A DNA stretch of 64,000 nucleotides from Caulobacter ginsengisoli. Lineage in GTDB: Bacteria; Pseudomonadota; Alphaproteobacteria; Caulobacterales; Caulobacteraceae. The first letter of the stretch is position 1. Each line of letters begins with the position of its first letter. The translations under genes were made by a program, and so were the position numbers. The stretch lies in assembly GCF_030814835.1 (NCBI RefSeq), contig NZ_JAUSVS010000008.1, forward strand, positions 124,001 to 188,000, in the 5' to 3' direction. The notes below the pieces were generated by a model, which ran no database searches, was not told the origin of the DNA, and saw only the letters and a program-made list of their open reading frames with translations. This document shows, piece by piece, positions 15,785-23,800 of this stretch.

Positions 15785-16258
15785 GTGTCGAAGACCACGC
15801 CCGCCACCCTGGCCCTGACCCGGGCCGGCGTCGCCTTCACGGTCCACACCTACGACTACGATCCGGACGCCGACAGCATCGGCCTGGCCGCCGCCGCAGC
15901 TTTGGGCGAGTCGCCCTCGCGGGTGCTCAAGACCCTGATGACCCTGGTCGACGGCAGGCCGGTCTGCGTGATCCTGCCCTCGGACCGGGAGGTGTCGATG
16001 AAGAAGCTTGCGGCCGCCGCCGGGGGCAAGTCCGCCACGATGATGAAGCCCGCCGACGCCGAGCGGATGACCGGCTACAAGGTCGGCGGCATCAGCCCGT
16101 TCGGCCAGAGGAAGCGCGTCTCGACCGTGCTGGAGGCCAGCGCGGCGGCCGAGCCTTACGTCTATCTCAATGGCGGCCAGCGGGGCCTGCAGGTGCGGAT
16201 GAGTCCGGCCGACCTGATGACGGCCGCCGAGGCGACCGCAACCGAAGTCGCGGCCTGA
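15785..16258 (+). CDS. ybaK: Cys-tRNA(Pro)/tRNA deacylase YbaK/EbsC family
   Basis: 157 residues covering the whole YbaK/ProX editing domain: LTRAGVAFTVHTYDYDP at the N-terminus, RVLKTLMTLVDGRPVCVILPSDREVSMKKLA with the conserved catalytic-type lysine, and VGGISPFGQRK. Such proteins hydrolyse mischarged Cys-tRNA(Pro). The GTG start lies 7 bp after the desaturase stop, so the two are likely cotranscribed. Confidence 0.87.
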   Translation: MSKTTPATLALTRAGVAFTVHTYDYDPDADSIGLAAAAALGESPSRVLKTLMTLVDGRPVCVILPSDREVSMKKLAAAAGGKSATMMKPADAERMTGYKVGGISPFGQRKRVSTVLEASAAAEPYVYLNGGQRGLQVRMSPADLMTAAEATATEVAA

Positions 16259-16373
16259 CCGGGATAAGCCGGGCATCTCCATTGCATCGCCATTCTGGAG
16301 CGACTCCCCAGGCCCTCAACCTGTGCTAGAATTGATCACAGGAGCGCTAAACGAGGATTTTGGGGAGGACCCA

Positions 16374-16787
16374 CTGAGCGACAACCTGACCACCCTGCGT
16401 AGCCTCTATGACCAGTGGAGCCGGAGTGGGGGCCAAAGCACCCAGGCCTAGCTGGCCGCGATGGACGATGCGGTCGAAATGGACTCGATGGGGCGGGGCG
16501 CGCCGGGCGTCGAGTTCACCCGGGCGCGGCACGGCAAGCGCGAAGTCGAGGAATACTACGCCAACCTCGATCAGACCTACACGATGGTCTCCTTCGAGGT
16601 GACGGAATACATCGCCCAGGGCGACCGGATCGTGGCCCTCATCGACAGCGAATGGCGGCCCAAGGATCGGGATCAGCCAGTGTTTCGGGTCCAGAAAGCG
16701 GACGTCCTGGAATTTCGGGACGGTAAGATCGTCAGGTTCTTCGACTATTTCGACACGGCGGCTGTGCCGACGGCGGCGACAGGCTAG
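16374..16787 (+). pseudogene. SnoaL/NTF2-like gene interrupted by TAG
   Basis: Reading from 16374 gives LSDNLTTLRSLYDQWSRSG...STQA, a TAG at 16449-16451, then in the same frame LAAMDDAVEMDSMGRGAPGVEF to residue 138. The two parts join into one complete SnoaL-like (NTF2 fold) protein, so the TAG has probably replaced a TGG tryptophan codon. The likely start codon is CTG after GGGGAGGA, also unusual. An ATG at 16461 could still make a 108-residue C-terminal product, lacking the first helix. Confidence 0.7.
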
Positions 16788-16805
16788 ACCTGGGCCGGCG
16801 GCGAG

Positions 16806-17303
16806 CTACTCGCCCGAAAGCCGCGCCGCCGCCGCTTCCAGCCGGCCCAGCAGCCGCTTCATCATCGCCACCTCGGCCGGAGCCAGGCCCGCCAGCAGCG
16901 CCGCCTCATAGGCCAGGGCCAGGGGAGCGATCTCGGCGTGCAGGCGCAGGCCGGTGTCGGTCAGGGCCAGGCGGTGGCTGCGGCCGTCGGCCTCGTGGGC
17001 GGCCCGGGCGATCAGGTGGCGGGTGACCAGGCCCTGGGCGGCTCTGGAGACGGTCACCTTGTCCATGGCGGTCCTGGCGACGATAGCCTGCTGGGTCAGC
17101 GCCCCCTCGGCCAGCACCGCCATCAGCCGCCATTGCGGGATGGAGAGGCCGAAGCGGTCCTCATAGGCCCGGGCGATCAGCCTGGAGACGGCGTTGGAGG
17201 CGACCGACAGGCGGTAGGGCAGATAGTCGTCCAGGGCGAGCGCCGCATCGGCCACCGGGGGCAGCTTGGCGACGTTCGATCCCATGGACTTTGGCCCCTT
17301 CAT
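16806..17303 (-). CDS. MarR family transcriptional regulator
   Basis: 165 residues with the MarR winged helix: YEDRFGLSIPQWRLMAVLAEGALTQQAIVARTAMDKVTVSRAAQGLVTRHLIARAAHEADGR split over residues about 45-110, with the DGRSHRLALTDTG wing. Its ATG overlaps the stop of the fumarylacetoacetase gene, so it is the last gene of the homogentisate operon and the obvious candidate for its regulator, possibly with an aromatic ligand. Confidence 0.88.
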   Translation of the reverse strand: MKGPKSMGSNVAKLPPVADAALALDDYLPYRLSVASNAVSRLIARAYEDRFGLSIPQWRLMAVLAEGALTQQAIVARTAMDKVTVSRAAQGLVTRHLIARAAHEADGRSHRLALTDTGLRLHAEIAPLALAYEAALLAGLAPAEVAMMKRLLGRLEAAAARLSGE

Positions 17304-18313
17304 TTTCCGGTGACGGCGACCGTCTGTTCGATGGCCCCGAAGATCGAGTGCCGCCTGGCGTCGCGCATCTCAATGCGGACCGTGTCGCCATGGCGCAGGA
17401 AGGGGGTTTTCGCCTCTCCGGCGAGCAGCGTCTCCACCGTGCGCACCTCGGCTATGCAACTATAGCCCAGACCGCCCTGATCGACGGGTTTGCCTGGACC
17501 GCCGCCGGCGTCGCGGTTCGAGACCGTGCCCGAGCCGATGATGGTTCCCGCCGACAGGGCGCGGGTCTTGGCGGCGTGGGCGATCAGGATTCCGAAGTCG
17601 AAGGTCATGTCGACGCCAGCATCGGCCCGGCCGAACTCCTTGCCGTTCAGTTCGACCTCCATGGCGCCGTGCAGCTTGCCGTCCTTCCAGGCGGCGCCCA
17701 GGGCGTCGGGCGTCACCGCCACCGGCGAGAAGGCGCTGGCCGGCTTGGACTGGAAGAAGCCGAAACTCTTGGCCAGTTCGCCCGGGATCAGGTTGCGGAG
17801 GGAAACGTCGTTGACGAGCATGACCAGCCGCACCGCCGCCAGGCCCACTTCGCGGCTTGCGCCCTGCGGCACATCGCCGACGATCACCGCCACCTCGGCC
17901 TCCAGGTCGCAGCCCCAGGCCTCGTCGGCCAGGGGGATCGGGTCGCGCGGTCCCAGGAAGCCGTCCGAGCCGCCCTGGTACATCAGGGGGTCGGTCCAGA
18001 AGCTCTCGGGCATGTCGGCGGCCCGGGCCTTCCGCACCAGGGCGACGTGGTTCACGTAGGCGCTGCCGTCGGCCCACTGATAGGCGCGCGGCAGGGGGCT
18101 CATGGCGTCATGCTCATGGAAGCGCTCGCGCGGCATGCCGCCGTGTTCCAGGCTGTCGGCCAGGGCCTGCAGGGCCGGACCCAGCTCGTCCCAATTGTCC
18201 AGGGCCGCCTGCAGGGTCGCCGCCACCGGCGCCGCGTCGGTGCACCAGGCCAGATCGTTGGAGACCACAACCAGGCGGCCGTCGCGGCCGGACTTCAGGG
18301 AGGCGAGCTTCAC
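17300..18313 (-). CDS. Fumarylacetoacetate hydrolase family protein
   Basis: 337 residues. Conserved FAH features: VNHVALVRKAR, a metal-binding acidic set in DLEAEVAVIVGDVP, VMLVNDVSLRNLIPGE and GTIIGSGTVSNRD. In this cluster it most likely performs the last step of tyrosine catabolism, splitting fumarylacetoacetate into fumarate and acetoacetate. The start is GTG at 18313, which overlaps the upstream TAG (TAGTG); longer frames upstream run into the neighbouring gene. Confidence 0.87.
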   Translation of the reverse strand: MKLASLKSGRDGRLVVVSNDLAWCTDAAPVAATLQAALDNWDELGPALQALADSLEHGGMPRERFHEHDAMSPLPRAYQWADGSAYVNHVALVRKARAADMPESFWTDPLMYQGGSDGFLGPRDPIPLADEAWGCDLEAEVAVIVGDVPQGASREVGLAAVRLVMLVNDVSLRNLIPGELAKSFGFFQSKPASAFSPVAVTPDALGAAWKDGKLHGAMEVELNGKEFGRADAGVDMTFDFGILIAHAAKTRALSAGTIIGSGTVSNRDAGGGPGKPVDQGGLGYSCIAEVRTVETLLAGEAKTPFLRHGDTVRIEMRDARRHSIFGAIEQTVAVTGK

Positions 18314-18585
18314 TAGGCGTTTCCTTTTTTCTCGATGACGGCGCTTATGCGCGCGCCCTGGTCGTATCGGCTGTCCCCGCCATAGACGACGATTTCGCAG
18401 AGGATGTCGCCCCCTTCCGCGTCCGCCCACAAATAACTTCGTTCGACCATCACGGCCCGCCCCGTCGGGCTGAAGCCCTCGTAGCTGTCGCCCCAGGGGG
18501 TGACCTTGCGCAGTTCGCGCCAGGACAGGGTCACGGCGCGCTTCAGCTCATCCTCGGCCATTTCGACCAGATCGGGGTCGATCAC
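18313..18585 (-). CDS. Small conserved-looking protein in homogentisate operon
   Basis: 90 residues, no family recognised. Acidic N-terminus (MIDPDLVEMAEDELKRAV) then a beta-rich part (WGDSYEGFSPTGRAVMVERSYLW, ILCEIVVYGGDSRYD). It is soluble and contains one cysteine. The ATG overlaps the hmgA stop (ATGA) and its stop overlaps the FAH start, so it is translated as part of the pathway operon. Its place between dioxygenase and hydrolase suggests an accessory role, but nothing in the sequence identifies it, and it is too short to be the missing maleylacetoacetate isomerase. Confidence 0.7.
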   Translation of the reverse strand: MIDPDLVEMAEDELKRAVTLSWRELRKVTPWGDSYEGFSPTGRAVMVERSYLWADAEGGDILCEIVVYGGDSRYDQGARISAVIEKKGNA

Positions 18586-19715
18586 GGCGTCTTCCAGCTG
18601 TCGACATAGGCGGTGTTCTCGACCGCCGCCGCTCCGTCGCCGACCTCCAGCGGATCGCGGGTGTCGATCATCACCGCGATCTCGTCGGTGGCCTCCTTGG
18701 TCTGCACCAGCATGTTCTTCAGGGCCTTGGGGTGGGGGCCGTGGGTGAAGCCGCTGGGGTGGAAGGTCATCATCCCGGCGTCGATGTTATCGCGGCTGAA
18801 GAAGTCGCCGGCGTGGTAGAACAGGACCTCGTCGAAATCGTCGTTGTTGTGGAAGAACGGCACCTTGATCGCGCCCGGATCGGTCTCGAAGGGCCGGGGC
18901 GTGAAGGTGCAGACCACGAAGCGGTCGGCCACGAACGTCGTGTGGGCGCTGGGCGGCAGGTGGTAGCGATGGCTGACCACCGGCCGGATCGCCGAGACGT
19001 TCAGGCGCACCGGCGCCAGCTCGCCATGCCAGCCGACGGCGTCCAGCGGGTTGTAGGGGTAGGTCGCCACCGACACGGCGCCGCGCTTCTTGATACGGAC
19101 GGGGAACATGCCCTCCTGCGCCTGGTGATCGCGGAAGGCCTCGTCCATCACCGGCGTATCCAGCATGGCCGGATCGAACTGGGCGTGCGGGCCCAGCAGG
19201 CCGCGGTCCGGCAGGGTGTAGTGGCCGTTGGTGGCCTGGATGGTCAGGATGGCGGCGGGCCCGTCGGGGGCCAGCCGCCACATCGTCCCGCGCGGCAGGT
19301 AGAGGTAGTCGCCGGCCTTGAAGGCGATGCGGCCATAATCGCAGAACAGGTCGCCCTGGCCGGTGTGGACGAACAAGAGCTGGTCGCCGTCGGCGTTGCG
19401 GGCCAGGGCGGTCATCGGGCCGGCCAGCTTCCAGAAGCGGATCTCGGTCGCCCCGTTGTGCAGCACCACCGGCGCGTCCCAGGGGCTGTCGGCCGGCTGG
19501 TTCAAGCCATTGAGGTCGAAGGCCCGGGGCCGCAGCGGACCTTCGAAGCTGACCCAGCCGGTCGGCGGGCGGCGGTGATAGAGGAAGGCGGCGGGACCGA
19601 AGAAGCCCTCCTTGCTGACCTCGCGCTCATAGGTCCCGTCGGGCAGATCGGCATGGGCTTGGCGGCTGTGCTCGCCTTGCGCGCCCCGCACCGGAATCCA
19701 GTTACCCTTGGCCAT
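18582..19715 (-). CDS. hmgA: Homogentisate 1,2-dioxygenase
   Basis: 377 residues, cupin fold. Recognised by HTGQGDLFCDYGRIAFKAGDYLYLPRGTMW, the PYNPLDAVGWHGELAPV segment, and the iron-site region FHNNDDFDEVLFYHAGDFFSRD...MMTFHPSGFTHGPHP, which supplies the His/Glu/His ligands. It opens the homogentisate ring to maleylacetoacetate. It is shorter than the roughly 430-residue canonical enzymes and belongs to the compact bacterial group. It begins 2 bp after the asparaginase-like gene and overlaps the 90-aa gene. Confidence 0.9.
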   Translation of the reverse strand: MAKGNWIPVRGAQGEHSRQAHADLPDGTYEREVSKEGFFGPAAFLYHRRPPTGWVSFEGPLRPRAFDLNGLNQPADSPWDAPVVLHNGATEIRFWKLAGPMTALARNADGDQLLFVHTGQGDLFCDYGRIAFKAGDYLYLPRGTMWRLAPDGPAAILTIQATNGHYTLPDRGLLGPHAQFDPAMLDTPVMDEAFRDHQAQEGMFPVRIKKRGAVSVATYPYNPLDAVGWHGELAPVRLNVSAIRPVVSHRYHLPPSAHTTFVADRFVVCTFTPRPFETDPGAIKVPFFHNNDDFDEVLFYHAGDFFSRDNIDAGMMTFHPSGFTHGPHPKALKNMLVQTKEATDEIAVMIDTRDPLEVGDGAAAVENTAYVDSWKTP

Positions 19716-19717
19716 CG

Positions 19718-20791
19718 CTACTTCTCGTCCCTGTAGATCTTCACCACCGGCGCGACCTTCCAGCTGGCCGCCGCCCGGTACATGCCGGGCGTGTTGAACG
19801 CCCAGACCATGTCGCCCTTGGGGCTGACCGCGATCAGCCCGCCGTCGCCGCCGAACGCCCCCAGCCGGGCGATCACCGCCTGGGCCGCCTTCTCCAACGG
19901 CTGGCGCTGGAAATGGGTGCGGGCGCAGACGTCATGGGCGATGGCCAGGCGGATGAAATACTCCCCCGTGCCGGTCGCCGAGACCGCGCAGCCATAGCTG
20001 TTGTCGGCATAGGTGCCGGCCCCGAGAATGGGACTGTCGCCGATCCGGCCCCAGCGCTTGGCGGTCATGCCGCCCGTCGAGGTGCCGGCCGCGACATTGC
20101 CCCGCGCATCGGCCGCCACCACGCCCACGGTGCCGAAACGATGGTCGTCGGCCGGCCACAGCGCCGCGCTCGGCCGATCTGAGCTAGGAGGGGGCGGCGG
20201 CGCCCCCCTGGGCCGGGGCGGAATGGGCAGGCCCTGCGCCTTCAGCTCGGCCTCCAGCTGCTTCCAGCGCCGCTCGGTGAAGAAGAAGGACGGCTCGACC
20301 ATCTCCAGGCCGGTCCCCTGGGCGAAGGTGTCGGCGCCCTTGCCGCTGAGCAGCACGAAGCGCGAGTTGGTCATGACGCTGCGGGCCAGGCTGATGGGGT
20401 GGCGCGTGCGGGTCACCCCGGCCACGGCTCCGGCCTTGAGGGTCGCGCCGTCCATGAAGGCGGCGTCCAGGCTGTTCTCGCCCTCGGCGGTGAACACAGC
20501 GCCCCGGCCGGCGTTGAACAGCGGGTCGTCCTCAAGCTCGCGGATCACCGCCTCGACCGCATCGGTGGCGTTGCCGCCCTCGCGCAGAATCTTCGAGCCG
20601 ACCTCCAGGTCACGGGCCAGGGCGGCGCGATAGGCCGCTTCCGTCGCCGGATCCATGCCGACCCGCTCGATCACCCCGGCCCCGCCATGGATGACGATGG
20701 CCCAGTGACCGCCGGGCGGCGCGGCGGGCGCGGCGGCCGGGATCACGGCCAGGGCGGCGAGGATCGCCAGGGTGCGCAAGTGTCGGATCAT
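19718..20791 (-). CDS. Isoaspartyl peptidase / L-asparaginase (Ntn hydrolase)
   Basis: 357 residues with a signal peptide (TLAILAALAVIPAAAPAAP), so exported. Family marks are HGGAGVIERVGM, VEAVIRELEDDPLFNAGRGAVFT, and the autocleavage site in RFGTVGVVAADARGN, where Thr becomes the N-terminal nucleophile, then GTSTGGMTAKRWGRIGDSP. It hydrolyses isoaspartyl dipeptides or asparagine. Its position directly before hmgA, in the same operon, is not explained by tyrosine catabolism. A Pro-rich insert (PPRPRGAPPPPPSSDRP) precedes the cleavage site. Confidence 0.88.
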   Translation of the reverse strand: MIRHLRTLAILAALAVIPAAAPAAPPGGHWAIVIHGGAGVIERVGMDPATEAAYRAALARDLEVGSKILREGGNATDAVEAVIRELEDDPLFNAGRGAVFTAEGENSLDAAFMDGATLKAGAVAGVTRTRHPISLARSVMTNSRFVLLSGKGADTFAQGTGLEMVEPSFFFTERRWKQLEAELKAQGLPIPPRPRGAPPPPPSSDRPSAALWPADDHRFGTVGVVAADARGNVAAGTSTGGMTAKRWGRIGDSPILGAGTYADNSYGCAVSATGTGEYFIRLAIAHDVCARTHFQRQPLEKAAQAVIARLGAFGGDGGLIAVSPKGDMVWAFNTPGMYRAAASWKVAPVVKIYRDEK

Positions 20792-20862
20792 CGCCTCTCC
20801 TCGCCCGCCAGCGGGGCGGGAGCGGCGATGATCGTAACGGCTGAAACTAACTCCGTGAAGGG

Positions 20863-23800
20863 TTAGAGCAGCCAGCCGTCGGCTTCGGCATGCTCGGCCT
20901 TTGGCGGGTCCATGGGCATGGGCGGCGGCGGGGTAACCAGCGGCGCCGGCGTCGGCGTGCCGGCCGGCATCAGGTGGATGGAGGCCAGCACCGCCGCGGG
21001 ATCGATGTCGAAATTGAAGTTGACGTCGATCGAGTCGCCGGTCCCATCGGTCGGCGTGATGCGGAAGCTGTGGGCCGAGGTCGCCGTCGTCGTGTAACCG
21101 CTGTAGCCGATCAGCCAGATCTCGTCGGCGCCGACATCGCGGAAGACCATATCGTCGACACCGTCGCCCAGGCGGAAGACGTAGATGTCCGCCCCGACAT
21201 TGCCGTCCAGATGGTCCGGGCCCAGGCCGCCGTCCAGCACATCGTTGCCGTGATCGCCGAGGTTGCCGTCGTCACCGATCAGCGAGTCCTCGCCGTTGCC
21301 GCCGAACAGCACGTCGTTGGCGTCACCGCCCCGCAGGCTATCACCGCCGTCGCCGCCCCGCAGCGTGTCGTCGCCACCGGCCCCGCGCAGGGTATCGTTG
21401 CCCGGTGTGCCGAGCAGGCTGTCCGGGCCGGCCCCGCCGATCTGCAGACCCGGGCCCGGTCCGCCGTTCACGAAGCTGGCGCTGGTCAGGCTGGAGGCCT
21501 GCACGCCGTTCAGCACCACATAGCTGCCGGTATCGAGGAAGACCTTGGCCCCGGCCGCCGTCTGCACGATCGAGCCGTAGCCGCCGATGGCGGTGACGTC
21601 GAGCATGTCCTCACCAACGACGAAATCGGTGATGAAGTTGCCGCCGCTGCCGGCCTCGAACACGAAGAGGTCCTGTCCGGTCCCGCCGGTCATGGTGTCG
21701 GTTCCGCCGCCGCCGACGATAACGTCATCGCCGTCGCCGCCATCGAGGTGATCGCCGCCGTCACCGCCTTCGAGACGGTCATTGCCTGTTAGGCCGTTCA
21801 GCGTGTCGTTGCCGCCCAGGCCCTGGATCAGGTCCTTGGAGTCATTGAAGCCGTTCAGCGTATTGCCGCCCGCCGTGCCGATCAGCTGATGATCGAAGCC
21901 AGGTGGGGGTGGCGGAGGCGGCGGTGGGCTGGGTGGCGGAGGCGGCGGCGGACTGGGCGGCGGAGAGGACGAGCCGATGAAGCTGTCCGCCGTCAGGCTG
22001 GAGGCCTGCACCCCGGTCAGGGTCACATAGGCTCCGTCGGCGAAGATCACCTTGGCGCCTGACGCCAGCTGGACGATCGAGCTGTAACCGCCATAGGCGC
22101 TGACATCGAGCTTGTCCTGGCCGACCGTGAAGTCGGTGACGGTGTTGGCCCCATCACCCGTGGCGAACACGAAGACGTCCGCGCCCGCGCCGCCGGTGAA
22201 GGTGTCGGTGCCGGCCCCGCCAACCAGGACATCGTCGCCGTCGCCGCCGTGGAGCTTGTCGGAGCCGTCGCCGCCTTCGAGACGGTCATTGCCGCCCAGG
22301 CCGCCAAGGGTGTCGTTGCCGGCCAGGCCCTGGATCAGGTCCTTGGAGGCGTCGGCGCCGTTGATGGTGTTCCCGGCCACCGTGCCGACCAGGGTCTGGT
22401 CGAAGCCAGGCGTCGGCGGCGGCGGGGGCGGCGGAGACGGTGGTGGCGAAGGCGGAGGCGAGGCCGCGATGGTCCCGCCCACGAAGCTGGCGTTGGTCAG
22501 GGCCGAGGCCTGCACGCCGGTCAGGGTCACATAGGCTCCGTCGGCGAAGGTCACCCGCGCCCCGGCCGACAGCTGCCGGACGCTGACCGTGCCGCCATAG
22601 GCCGCGAGGTCGATGACGTCCTGGCCGACCTGGAAGTCGGTGATGGTGTTGGCCCCGTCGCCAGGCCCGAACACGAAACGATCCGCCCCGGCGCCGCCCG
22701 TGAAAGTGTCGGTGCCAGCCCCGCCGACCAGGATGTCGTCGCCATCGCCGCCGTTCAGCTTGTCGGAACCGTCACCGCCCTCGAGGCGGTCATTGCCGCC
22801 CAGGCCGTTCAGGGTGTCGTTGCCGGCCAGGCCCTGGATCAGGTCCTTGCCGCCATCGCCATTCAGCGTGTTGCCGCCGGCGGTGCCGACCAGGGTGTGG
22901 TCGAAGGTCGGCGGTGGCGGCGGCGGCGGCGGCGGGGGCGGGGGCGGGGGAGAGGCGTAAACCGGTGCGACGGGGCCAGGGCTGGCGCTGCCGCCCGGGA
23001 CCCAGGTGTCCGTCACCCGGATCGTGCCGGCCGCCGTGCCGTCGGTCGTCCAGACCTCCTGGCCGTTCACCTCGTCGCTGGCCAGGAAATAGAGCTTGCC
23101 CCCGATGATCTGGAAGCCGGCCGGATCGCTTCCGGCGGAGCCGGGCGCGATGTCGAGCAACTTGTGGGTGCCTCCGACCGTGCCGTCAGTGACCCAGACC
23201 TCACGGTCGGTGAAGTCGACCTGGGCCGCGAAGAAGGCCAGGCCGTTGAAGAGGGTGAAGCTGCCGGCCCAGGAGGCGCTGGCGCTCAACGGCTCGGTGC
23301 CGGCCACCGTGCCGTCGGTCGCCCAGAGCTTATAAGAGCCCTGAGTATCGGTGGCGCTGAACACCACCCGGCCGCCGACGATGGTCAGGGACGACACCGC
23401 GCCATTGGGCAGCCCGGGAACATGGCCCGACAACAGGACGGTCCCGGCCACGGTGCCGTCGCTCACCCACAGGCCCTGGTTGGTGTTCAGTCCGCCGCCG
23501 GCCGAGAACAGCACCTTGCCGTTGAAGACCACCCAGGGCTGGAGGTGGTCACCAGTCGGCCCGTAGATGCTGACGCCCATGTTGGCCAGTTTGAAGGTGC
23601 CGGCGGCGGTGCCGTCGGTGACCCAGGGCTCGGCCCCGTTACTGCCGGAGCCCAGGAAAAACACCTTGCCGCCGACCTGCACCGTGGCGGCCTCAGGATA
23701 GTATTGGATCGGCGAGGTCTGGGCGCTGGCGACCGTGGCCAAACGAAGGGTGCCCGCGGCCGTGCCGTCGCTGATCCACAGGCCACTGCCCTCGGAGGTC

